From Planctomycetes bacterium syqfu (GTDB lineage: Bacteria; Planctomycetota; Phycisphaerae; Phycisphaerales; Phycisphaeraceae): DNA of 64,000 bases. Positions 52,078 to 60,498 of this stretch are shown piece by piece; the first letter of the stretch is position 1; each line of letters starts with the position of its first letter. Where the stretch lies: assembly GCA_020974905.1 (NCBI GenBank), contig CP087563.1, positions 5,022,001 to 5,086,000 of the forward strand, read 5' to 3'. Under the pieces are notes generated by a model that was not told the DNA's origin, did not search any database, and saw only the letters and a program-made list of their open reading frames with translations. A program made the position numbers and the translations under genes.

Positions 52078-54473
52078 TCGACCAGATTAATTGATTCACC
52101 GGCTTTGAGCGTGATCTGTTTTTCGACACCATTGCATATCAGTAAACATTGACTGTCGTATGTCGCGGTGAGTTTGCCTGCAATGATACTGCGGTTTTCC
52201 CATTGCATCTGCAGTTCAAATCCGCTGCGTGTCCGCAGACCGCTGACGCTGCCTGTTGCCCATTGCGTAGGGCAGGCAGGTAACAGCCGGATGATCGGTT
52301 GTTCGTTGCCTTGCTCATCGGTCATGATGGTATGGCTTTGCACCAGCATCTCAGCAATGGCAGCGCAACCTCCGAAGTTCCCATCAATCTGGAAGGGCGG
52401 GTGAGCACAGAAGAGGTTCGGATACGTGCCCCCATGCTCATAGTTGATCGGATCACCACTGTGTGTATCGACCAACTCCAACAGATTTTTCAGTAGGTCA
52501 TGGGCACGATCACCTTGCCCCAGTCGTGCCCAGAAAAGTATCTTCCATGCCTTGGACCAACCCGTGCCATCATCGCCACGACGTGTGAGTGTGGTCTTTG
52601 CAGCTTCAGCCAACTCCGGCGTGAGTGTCGGGTCGATCTGGTTGCCCGGGTGTAATGCAAACATGTGTGAGACATGACGGTGATGCTGATCCAGTTCGTC
52701 GTAGTCTTCGAGCCATTCCATGAGTTGACCATGCTTGCCGATGGATAGTGGGGGCAGTTGCTCCAATGCCTGCTGGATTTGCTCCATGATTTCGGGATGT
52801 TGGCCGAGCAACATGCCAGCGCGGAGTGTGTTTTTAAAGAGCATGTGCAGGATCGCAGTGTCCATCGTCGAACCTTCGCACAGCGTACCCACTTGGCCTG
52901 AAGGTAACCGGTATGCATTCTCCGGCGAGAGGGTCGGACTGATGATCAGATGCCCCCTGGCATTTTTGACCAGGAATTGCAGGAAAAAAACGCATGATTC
53001 AGACAGCAGCGGCCAAGCGGTCTCTCTAAGGAAAGCCAGATCACCGGTGTGATCAAAGTGATCCCAGAGATGCAGACTCAGCCAGGCTCCGCCCATCACC
53101 CAGTACGACGCACCAAGATTCCGATCCGTCGGGCAGCAGTCGGCCCAGAGGTCGGTGTTGTGATGACAGACGAAACCGTCACAGTCATACATTTCTTTGG
53201 CAACCTGTTTACCACGCGGCAGCATCCGGTTGAGCATCTCAAACAACGGCGAATGACATTCCGAAAGGTTGGCAACTTCTGCCGGCCAATAGTTCATTTC
53301 CGTGTTGATGTTGATGGTGTACTTCGAACCCCATGCCGGCCAGAAATCCTGATTCCAAATCCCTTGAAGATTGGCAGGCATGGAACCGGTACGTGACGAA
53401 CTGATGAGCAGGTACCGACCAAACTGGTGATACAACGCTGCCATCGACGGATCATCATCACCAGCGACAAGACGCTGTAAGCGTTCATCTGTCGGTAGTT
53501 CGTCACACTTGGATGCGTTGTCACCGAGTTGCATCGAGACTCTGTTGAAAAGTTCCTTGTAGTCCGCCTGTTGATCAGTCAGCAGTGACTCCCAGCCTTT
53601 GTTGATGGCATCATTCACGGTGTCGGTTGCGACTTTCAGCGGGTTGTCATGTCGGAAGCTCGTTGCGCCTGCGATGACGATGGTCAGTGCGTCAGCATTC
53701 TCAACGACCACGGTTTCGCCGATGGTGTGACAACTGCCACCGGTTGCGTCGGTCATCATACAGGTTGCGAAATTTACGCCACCTTCGCCTGCCGCCTTGC
53801 CGGTGAGAAAAGCACCTCGATCTCCCAACGCACGTGAGTCATCGACATATCGCGTGGAGTAACTTGATAGCGGGCCACGCTGCAAACGCAATCGAACATT
53901 GAGTGTACCGGGCTTGGAGACTTCCAGTCGGATGGCAATGACGTTATCCGGAAAGCTTGCGATGTGTTTGCGGGTGTAGGTCACATTATCAAGTTGGTAT
54001 GAAACATTAATTGATGCGTCAGACAGATCAAGCTCACGGCGATAGTCCAGATGCGCTACATCCGTCGGATCGGTCCGCATGCTTTGCGCATCGGTGAGTA
54101 CAGCGTCATAGGTGTTCAGCACGCCGGTTGGATATTGAAATTGCATGAACAGGTCAGCCAGCGGTTCGTAACACCGCATGGAGTCAGGGATGCCAGCCAG
54201 AGCGTCATTGGTCAGCCATTGTGCTTGTTCCAGATCACCGTTTGCAAGATGTTCACGGATTTGGGCAAGGTGTTTGTGTGCATCGGGATTGATGCGGTTT
54301 TGCTCACCGCCGTTCCACAGAGAGTCTTCGTTAAGTTGAATGCGTTCGTCGGTGAGATTGCCGAAGACCATTGCACCCAGCTTGCCACAGCCGATGGGTA
54401 AGGCACGGTTCCAGTTGTCGATTGCAGGTTGACGGTACCAGAGTTTGAGGTCAGATGCGGTTGTGTCTTGCAT
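52074..54473 (-). CDS. Glycoside hydrolase family 95 (alpha-L-fucosidase type)
   Basis: The 799-residue protein matches GH95 over its length. The N-terminal sandwich starts [20 protein letters not shown]. The (alpha/alpha)6 barrel has [34 protein letters not shown] and [19 protein letters not shown], all typical of the family. Members release alpha-1,2-L-fucose or alpha-L-galactose by inversion. There is no signal peptide from the ATG at 54473, so it is probably cytoplasmic. The first ATG at 54551 adds an unsupported leader. It is divergent from the IclR gene and converges on the TetR gene. With the sulfatases it fits degradation of a fucose-containing glycan. Confidence 0.92.
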   Translation of the reverse strand: MQDTTASDLKLWYRQPAIDNWNRALPIGCGKLGAMVFGNLTDERIQLNEDSLWNGGEQNRINPDAHKHLAQIREHLANGDLEQAQWLTNDALAGIPDSMRCYEPLADLFMQFQYPTGVLNTYDAVLTDAQSMRTDPTDVAHLDYRRELDLSDASINVSYQLDNVTYTRKHIASFPDNVIAIRLEVSKPGTLNVRLRLQRGPLSSYSTRYVDDSRALGDRGAFLTGKAAGEGGVNFATCMMTDATGGSCHTIGETVVVENADALTIVIAGATSFRHDNPLKVATDTVNDAINKGWESLLTDQQADYKELFNRVSMQLGDNASKCDELPTDERLQRLVAGDDDPSMAALYHQFGRYLLISSSRTGSMPANLQGIWNQDFWPAWGSKYTININTEMNYWPAEVANLSECHSPLFEMLNRMLPRGKQVAKEMYDCDGFVCHHNTDLWADCCPTDRNLGASYWVMGGAWLSLHLWDHFDHTGDLAFLRETAWPLLSESCVFFLQFLVKNARGHLIISPTLSPENAYRLPSGQVGTLCEGSTMDTAILHMLFKNTLRAGMLLGQHPEIMEQIQQALEQLPPLSIGKHGQLMEWLEDYDELDQHHRHVSHMFALHPGNQIDPTLTPELAEAAKTTLTRRGDDGTGWSKAWKILFWARLGQGDRAHDLLKNLLELVDTHSGDPINYEHGGTYPNLFCAHPPFQIDGNFGGCAAIAEMLVQSHTIMTDEQGNEQPIIRLLPACPTQWATGSVSGLRTRSGFELQMQWENRSIIAGKLTATYDSQCLLICNGVEKQITLKAGESINLVD

Positions 54474-54610
54474 GATGGTCTTCCCGTTTGTTGGACAGCA
54501 AGACATCGTATCGATGCGTGATTGTCCTGCCCATACACGAAAGCTGTCCAAATATATCCAATGACGAGATCAGGCAGGCGAATGGTTGTTTAGATAAAAT
54601 AAACGTATTT

Positions 54611-54671
54611 GATATTGACGTTTAAATATGACGGAATGTCAATCGTTAGTCATTGACGTTTTTAAGCGTCA
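54611..54671. promoter_or_regulatory. Cluster of TGAC dyads between the divergent GH95 and IclR genes
   Basis: TTGACGTTTAAATATGACGG (54615-54634) contains two TGACG half-sites, TGAC-GGAAT-GTCA (54629-54641) is a dyad, and TGACG-TTTTTAAG-CGTCA (54654-54671) is a perfect 5-bp dyad with an AT-rich centre. Such clusters suit an IclR-type regulator acting on both divergent genes. No core promoter is certain. Confidence 0.6.
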
Positions 54672-54729
54672 TTCTACGATCATTTTCAGACAAACAAGCC
54701 ATTAAGATTGTTTGTTAAAGGTAAACAGT

Positions 54730-55482
54730 ATGCCAAAGGTCAATACGGCAGATAAAGTCATGGATATTCTTGAAGCCATTGCCAGTCAGGGGCAGGGAGT
54801 TGGGACACGCGAACTATCTCGAAAGCTGGAGATGAATGTGGCAACGGTGCATAACATTGCCCGGACCCTGCAAAGCCGTGGCTATCTCCGACAGGATCCA
54901 AAGACCAAACGCTTTGAGATCGGAACCCGGTTGATGCTCATGAGTCGCCACAGTCAATACCTCAACGCGTTGCATGTCGCTGGTAAAGCCGTCGTGGAGA
55001 AAGTGGCATCAGAGCTCGACGAGTCGATTATGCTTGTTGCGATGGACCACGGGCATGTCGTTAATCTCCAGTACATTCCCGGCAGTGGTGCGCTGCGTGT
55101 TGCTGAACCCGATGATGTCACTGAAGTGGCACATTGCACCGCATCAGGCAAACTCATGCTTGCACAAATGTCACGTGATGAACTGGTGAGTTATCTGGAT
55201 CGCTACAAGCTCAAAAGCCACACGCCAAGAACCATTACCCGCCGTCAGGATTTGGTTACAGAACTGAATCAGATTCGTGAGAAAGGCTTTAGTCTTTCCT
55301 GCGATGAGTTATGCGATGGTGTTAGTGCTTTGGCGGTACCGATTCTTGATCCGTGGGACAAAGTGGTTGCAGCCATTGGGGCGGGGGTGCCTTCGGTGAG
55401 ATTGTCACAGTCCGGTTATCGCAAAAAAGTACTCGATGCGTTGCGCCGATCCGCTGAACAGATTGGTCAGAATATCGCATAA
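54730..55482 (+). CDS. IclR family transcriptional regulator
   Basis: The 250-residue protein has a winged helix-turn-helix, STRELSRKLEMN-like (GTRELSRKLEMNVATVHNIA), near residues 24-45, and the IclR effector domain, which has VLNLQYIPG-like (HVVNLQYIPGSGALRVAE), AHCTASGKLMLAQMS with the conserved TASGK-type loop, and CDELCDGVSALAVPIL. IclR proteins respond to small catabolites such as sugar acids or glyoxylate. I chose the ATG at 54730, since TTG at 54712 is weaker. It precedes the unrecognised hydrolase-like and isomerase-like genes and probably controls them and GH95. Confidence 0.93.
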   Translation: MPKVNTADKVMDILEAIASQGQGVGTRELSRKLEMNVATVHNIARTLQSRGYLRQDPKTKRFEIGTRLMLMSRHSQYLNALHVAGKAVVEKVASELDESIMLVAMDHGHVVNLQYIPGSGALRVAEPDDVTEVAHCTASGKLMLAQMSRDELVSYLDRYKLKSHTPRTITRRQDLVTELNQIREKGFSLSCDELCDGVSALAVPILDPWDKVVAAIGAGVPSVRLSQSGYRKKVLDALRRSAEQIGQNIA

Positions 55483-55526
55483 ATTGCCTTGTTTTACAGT
55501 GTTTTGCCTACACAAAGGTTTTAGAG

Positions 55527-57983
55527 ATGTCACTGAATGTCGTTACTTTGGAAATGAGTTTAAAGCCGTTTGATCGGCCAACGGACGTGGTTAAGGTTGA
55601 GCAAACCTGTCTCAAAGCGTTCACGCAATGGAATCCGTTGTGCAAGTATGCGGATCATGTGCAGGTTCTCTTGTGGTCTGCAGATGGCTCGGAGATTCTG
55701 GCTTACAAGGGGGACATGGACGAAGTATTTGAATGGGCGTATTGGTTAGGATTTGCCAACCCGCATTTTGATGTTCCCAATGATCCACAGAAAGTAGCAC
55801 TTCACAGTAAACCCCGGCTGTATATGGAAAATCCGCCGAAGATGACCTATCGGATCTTTGCCAACATCATCAATGCCATCAAACGCGTCGGTAAAGATGT
55901 CACCGGTAAAACCATTCAAGTTGGAGGGACCTTCGACCCAGGTGGTGAGTTTGCTCGTTCGACATTCAAGTACAAGGAGCACCCGGAAATCTGCATTGCC
56001 AACACCATGGGCGTTAACAGTTTCGTCGGTTGTTATGCCACCATGAATGCCGACAATACTGCTTATGCCGGATTCCCAAACGGCATTGAGCAAGGCACCA
56101 GCTTCGGTACATTTCTCGGCAAGCAGTCGCAAGCTTTTCTCACGGACCTTAATCTGGATTATCTGTGGTTTTCCAATGGTTTTGGTTTTGGTTTGGAAAC
56201 ATGGGGGACGTGTGGTCCCTTGTTTGACGGTCAGCATTTCGATGCGACACGGGCTCCTGAAGTCCGTGAGAAAATTATGGGGTTTTGGAATGACTTCCGT
56301 ATGGCTTGTCCCGATTTCCCCATCGAAACCCGTGGGACTAACCTGGGGACGGGGACGGATTTGGCAACTGATGCTGTACCGCTACGTGATATCTATGCGT
56401 CAAATTTGAATATGTACACACCGCCTAATTCACCATGGGCAGCATTGGATGGTGACTTTGGTTTGGAACTGATGGGGTACATGTCACGTATCGCAGAGTT
56501 ACCCACCGGCAAGGGATTCCCATTCCGGTTTTACGTACACGATCCGTGGTGGCTTAACAGTCCCTGGCTGGATCGTTATGGTCGTGATGCTCATGATATT
56601 TATCTGCCGATGGCAATGAGTCGCATGACTGAGACAGGCGAAGTTCAGACGCATGATGCCTTCCAGTTCCTGACCATTGATGATTCCTATGGCAGGATGC
56701 CAGAGAGTTGTCCCAATGAGATCATCCCAATTCTTTTGCGTTGCATGGAGACCAAACCCGATACTGCTGGATTGGTCACATGGGTCTATCCGTTTGATAC
56801 GTTCCATGATTACGTTACGCAAGCACCTGAGCGACTATCTGTTGCTTATTTCAATGATTGGTTTATTCGCAGTGCTATCAACAACGGCATGCCGATCAAC
56901 ACCGTAGCCAGTGACAGGGCATTGATTGCCAGCATGAAATCCAACCCGCAAGCATATGATCACACAATGTTGCTATCCCTGGTTCCCGATGCAGATACAT
57001 CTTTGGAGGCTGCTTTGCTTGAGCATGTGAAGCGGGGCGGGAAAGTCATTTTCTACGGTCCGATTGATCATGCTTCCGATGTGATGCTCGAAGTTTTGAA
57101 TCTTGGGTCAGCCAGTCCGATTGAAGGTGAAATGGATGTGACGTTGGCGATGGAATTGGACTATGTGCTCAATGGCGAGTTGCCCGGAAAGTTGGTGCAT
57201 CGGTCGCTGTATTCTGCGGGTCCGATTGCGCATTGCCTGAAAAACAAGGCAGATTCGCAGACACAGGTCCTGGCATCGACTGGAGATTATCCGCTTGCTT
57301 TTGCCATCAATCAACGCGTGGCCTATGTACGTGGAACCAATTCCAGTGATATGGCTGAAAAACCCAAACTTCCGAAGATTGATGATCCGGCACAATGGAT
57401 GCATGGGGATGTCCTCCTGAGACATGCGTTGGCAGCTTTGGGACTTCATGTTGGTTTTACGCGACGTAATTCATCGCATCGCAATCCGGTGATGACTGTT
57501 AGCCGACACGACAACGCGCTATGGTTTGCCGGTTATGCCAAGAACAGCACCGCGCTATGGGAGTTGGCGATGCCCAATGATGGTGGTGTACCGATCTTGG
57601 TGCAGTGTGATGCCGCAATCGAGAATGACAAGGCGATTTACCAGATGCCGCGTGCCTGGCGAAAAGAATGTCGCGTGTTAGTTAAACAAAAAGGCGGAAC
57701 TGCCGGTTGCAGTGAAAGCTGTGATCCGCATTACACCGTCAGTTGTACTGAGCAGCACAGCGGTCATGTACCGGTTAAACGTCGTTTGCTGGTGACTGGT
57801 TTGGAAGATGCCATCGTGACTTTTTTGCCTGAGCCTGGATACGAAAAGAACACCACGTTTCAGATCAACGCATCATGGCCATTCGTTAACGGACCTTTTG
57901 CAAAGCTCGAGCACGGCAGCAACTTCCTCGGCAAAACCATTATCGCTAAAAATCTCACCGGTAGTGTCCTGATCAGTTGGTGA
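55527..57983 (+). CDS. Large hydrolase-like protein, family not recognised
   Basis: The 818-residue protein has no signal peptide. Its first 450 residues look like a TIM barrel: early VTLEMSLKPF, IQVGGTFDPGGEFA, then LDYLWFSNGFGFGLETWGT (the Glu is a catalytic candidate), a region with RFYVHDPWWLN, and FLTIDDSYGRMPESCPNEII. The next 200 resemble a GATase-like domain as in GH42-type beta-galactosidases (RGGKVIFYGPIDHASDVML). The last part is beta-rich. I do not recognise a named CAZy family, so a new or poorly described glycosidase is possible. It is the first gene after the IclR regulator and is followed by the isomerase-like gene 48 bases downstream. Confidence 0.85.
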   Translation: MSLNVVTLEMSLKPFDRPTDVVKVEQTCLKAFTQWNPLCKYADHVQVLLWSADGSEILAYKGDMDEVFEWAYWLGFANPHFDVPNDPQKVALHSKPRLYMENPPKMTYRIFANIINAIKRVGKDVTGKTIQVGGTFDPGGEFARSTFKYKEHPEICIANTMGVNSFVGCYATMNADNTAYAGFPNGIEQGTSFGTFLGKQSQAFLTDLNLDYLWFSNGFGFGLETWGTCGPLFDGQHFDATRAPEVREKIMGFWNDFRMACPDFPIETRGTNLGTGTDLATDAVPLRDIYASNLNMYTPPNSPWAALDGDFGLELMGYMSRIAELPTGKGFPFRFYVHDPWWLNSPWLDRYGRDAHDIYLPMAMSRMTETGEVQTHDAFQFLTIDDSYGRMPESCPNEIIPILLRCMETKPDTAGLVTWVYPFDTFHDYVTQAPERLSVAYFNDWFIRSAINNGMPINTVASDRALIASMKSNPQAYDHTMLLSLVPDADTSLEAALLEHVKRGGKVIFYGPIDHASDVMLEVLNLGSASPIEGEMDVTLAMELDYVLNGELPGKLVHRSLYSAGPIAHCLKNKADSQTQVLASTGDYPLAFAINQRVAYVRGTNSSDMAEKPKLPKIDDPAQWMHGDVLLRHALAALGLHVGFTRRNSSHRNPVMTVSRHDNALWFAGYAKNSTALWELAMPNDGGVPILVQCDAAIENDKAIYQMPRAWRKECRVLVKQKGGTAGCSESCDPHYTVSCTEQHSGHVPVKRRLLVTGLEDAIVTFLPEPGYEKNTTFQINASWPFVNGPFAKLEHGSNFLGKTIIAKNLTGSVLISW

Positions 57984-58031
57984 TTGAAATCAAATAAACG
58001 AATTGAACCTGTAAAAACATGGAGTTACTCG

Positions 58032-59516
58032 ATGTCATCGATAACCGCATTCACTCTCGATCCCAAGACCTATTTTAACCATCCCCCGGCACCAGCAAAG
58101 ATTGGTGTGTTCTGTGTGGCGCTCAACAATTACTGGCCGCAGTTCCCTGGTTTGCGGGATGAATTGCTGAGGCATCATGCCACATTCTGTGAAAAACTTC
58201 GTGCGTTTGGCGTGGAGATTGTCGATGCAGGGATGGCAGACAGTTCGCAACGTGCTTTTGTGATGGGTGACGAACTACGTAACGCTGGTGTGGATTTATT
58301 GATCTGTAACCTGGTGACCTACAGCACCTCCGCCAATGCTTTGCCGGTGATCCAGCGATGTGGCAAACCGACGATTCTCACCGCCATGCAACCGGATGCG
58401 GCGTTGGATTACGCCAATGCCAACACCTACATGCAACTTGTTAATGACAATGTCACCAGTTTGCCTGAGATCGCCTGTGCGATGCTACGTTCCAATCTCA
58501 AACCGGCGGACATGATCGTTGGGACATTGCATGATGATCAACGTGCGATGGATCGGTTAAGTGAGTGGTGTCGCGTGGCACGTTGTCTGCACATCCTGTC
58601 CAAGGCGCGCATCGGCCTGATGGGCCATGTCTACGAAGGCATGCTTGATATGAATTCTGATCCGACGATGTTCGATGCAAAGTTCGGCATGCACGTCGAA
58701 CACATCGAGATGGATGACCTGCAGCAATGTGTTGATGCGATCAGTGATGATGCGGTCGAAGCACAACTGAGTTTGATCCACGAACTCTTTGATTTTCCCA
58801 AGCCAGGCAGCGATCCGTTAGCCGGTGAGGTTGATCCGGACGAATTGCGTTGGTGTGCCAGGGTGTCATTGGGCATGGAAAAACTCATTGCCGACTTTGA
58901 GCTAGATGGTCTGAGTTATTATTACCGTGGGCTGGATGGCAATGCGATGGAACGGCTTGGATGCAGCCTGATTATTGGTTGTTCACTGTTGACAGGGCGT
59001 GGGATTCCCGTTGCAGGTGAACTGGATATCAAGAACTGTGTTGCCATGCTGATCATGGATCGCCTGGGGGCAGGCGGTTCGTTTGCGGAATTGCATCCGG
59101 TGGACTTTGATGGCGATTTTGTCTTGGTCGGTCATGACGGACCACATCATATTGGCATTGCACAAGGCAAACCGGTGTTGCGTGGCTTGAGTGTGTTGCA
59201 TGGCAAGCGAGGGCGTGGTCCGAGTGTGGAGTTTGCGATCTGCAATGGGCCGATTACGTTACTGGGCTTGACGCAGACGCATGATGGTCGGTTCAAGTTT
59301 GTCGTAGCCGAAGGCCAGTCACTACCGGGTATGATTCCTGCAACAGGTAATACCAACACGCGTGGCAAGTTTGCGCCGGACGTGCGAACGTTCCTTGAGA
59401 AATGGTCCTTGGAAGGGCCGACGCATCACTTTGCATTGGGCATTGGACATCAGGCGAATGTGATTGCCAAGCTTGCTGATGTATTGGGGATCGAATGTGT
59501 GACGGTCACGCCATAA
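58032..59516 (+). CDS. L-arabinose/L-fucose isomerase-like protein
   Basis: The 494-residue protein has the fold pattern of the L-fucose/L-arabinose isomerase superfamily. The N-terminal part has KIGVFCVALNNYWPQFPGL, and a middle part has VDLLICNLVTYSTSANALPV, typical of arabinose isomerase N-domains. The C-terminal region holds likely metal and catalytic residues: VAGELD, GSFAELHPVDFDGDFVLVGH with DGPHH, and THHFALGIGHQANV. These acidic and His residues correspond in kind to the isomerase site, though I cannot align each one. An aldose-ketose isomerisation of a sugar released by the neighbouring hydrolases is likely. GGAG precedes the ATG at 58032. Confidence 0.82.
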   Translation: MSSITAFTLDPKTYFNHPPAPAKIGVFCVALNNYWPQFPGLRDELLRHHATFCEKLRAFGVEIVDAGMADSSQRAFVMGDELRNAGVDLLICNLVTYSTSANALPVIQRCGKPTILTAMQPDAALDYANANTYMQLVNDNVTSLPEIACAMLRSNLKPADMIVGTLHDDQRAMDRLSEWCRVARCLHILSKARIGLMGHVYEGMLDMNSDPTMFDAKFGMHVEHIEMDDLQQCVDAISDDAVEAQLSLIHELFDFPKPGSDPLAGEVDPDELRWCARVSLGMEKLIADFELDGLSYYYRGLDGNAMERLGCSLIIGCSLLTGRGIPVAGELDIKNCVAMLIMDRLGAGGSFAELHPVDFDGDFVLVGHDGPHHIGIAQGKPVLRGLSVLHGKRGRGPSVEFAICNGPITLLGLTQTHDGRFKFVVAEGQSLPGMIPATGNTNTRGKFAPDVRTFLEKWSLEGPTHHFALGIGHQANVIAKLADVLGIECVTVTP

Positions 59517-59522
59517 GCCACG

Positions 59523-60491
59523 TCACTTGTCTGTGAGTGTGATAAAACCCATGGTACCTGGTGCCAGATGTGGTAAACCGGTTGGGACGTGCGACCAACT
59601 TGATGCGATGAGTTGGCTACGTTTACCAGTTGTTGGATCAAGAGGGCCGTCACAACGCAGGAAGTTGATGCGCATGGTCATGGGGCTGAACGTTTCGGTT
59701 TTGACACGTCGCAGCAAGGTTTTGGCTGGGATTGACATGTCGGTGATCCACAGCTTGCGACCATCATCCATCGTGTGAATCGATGCAGCGGTGCGCAAGT
59801 CCGGCATTTGCCATTCGGTGATACCAATGTGCATTGGCCAATCTTCGCGGGGCAAGACCGGCGTGCGATTGGGACGGTAGGGGGTGGTGTTGGTATGCAT
59901 GACATCAAGCACGCCACCGACGGGATTGACCTGAACTTCGACATACTGACGCCCATCTCCGACAGGGTCAATGAACACTTCGGTGACATCCCCTTCATGA
60001 TGCAGGCCATTGCGTTTTGAGCCATAGGGTGTGAATAGCTGATCGTCCTCACAGATGAACCGGACATACAGATACTGCTCATCCCAAAGCACTTTGGCCC
60101 GTGTCGGGTTAAGTGAATTTTGAAATGATGCGCGCTTGTCACAGGGTGAAAGTTCGTTGATCGTTACTGCTTTGTCCCATGCCGGATCACTCATCTCTGC
60201 GGTGATGGCCGGTTTGATTGATGCCATGGTTGCAGTGAGATGCGGACGCTGCTGTGTTGAACAGCCGGTGATCAGGGTGAAAGACAAGATCAGGTTGATC
60301 CAGAAAAGTTTGGGTGCATCAATGAGATACCCATGCCCAAGGCTTGAGTACTTCGCGTCACTCCCGCGCAGACGGGAGTCCAGTGGAACTTGTTGGTGTT
60401 TTGAGAATGCCACTGGATTCCCGCTGGCGTGGAAATGACAAAAAGTCGAGGTCGTTTTCTGAAATGCTTCAATCAACGAGAGTACCTTCAA
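59523..60491 (-). CDS. CBM9-like lipoprotein with a damaged or unclear start
   Basis: The core protein, about 260 residues, starts with a lipoprotein signal (NLILSFTLITGCST) and continues as a DOMON/CBM9-like beta-sandwich: IKPAITAEMSDPAWDKA, VLWDEQYLYVRFICEDDQLF, HHEGDVTEVFIDPVGDGRQY. It would bind sugar ends or a glycan at the cell surface. The reading frame extends 5' to a TTG at 60491, but that stretch is encoded by an intergenic-type repeat (60356-60439). No ATG, GTG or TTG lies between that repeat and the signal peptide, so the gene's own start seems to have been displaced. Confidence 0.7.
   Translation of the reverse strand: MKVLSLIEAFQKTTSTFCHFHASGNPVAFSKHQQVPLDSRLRGSDAKYSSLGHGYLIDAPKLFWINLILSFTLITGCSTQQRPHLTATMASIKPAITAEMSDPAWDKAVTINELSPCDKRASFQNSLNPTRAKVLWDEQYLYVRFICEDDQLFTPYGSKRNGLHHEGDVTEVFIDPVGDGRQYVEVQVNPVGGVLDVMHTNTTPYRPNRTPVLPREDWPMHIGITEWQMPDLRTAASIHTMDDGRKLWITDMSIPAKTLLRRVKTETFSPMTMRINFLRCDGPLDPTTGKRSQLIASSWSHVPTGLPHLAPGTMGFITLTDK
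60356..60439. repeat. GTCACTCCCGCG-type inverted repeat
   Basis: The arms are CGTCACTCCCGCGCAGACGG then GAGTCCAGTGG, and CCACTGGATTCCCGCTGGCG then TGGAAATGAC. They form a long stem with a few mismatches, separated by about 24 bases. This is the widespread GTCATTCCCGCG...GGGAATCCAG word found in many bacterial genomes. It lies over the 5' end of the CBM9-like gene. Confidence 0.9.
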
Positions 60492-60498
60492 ACAAGGG

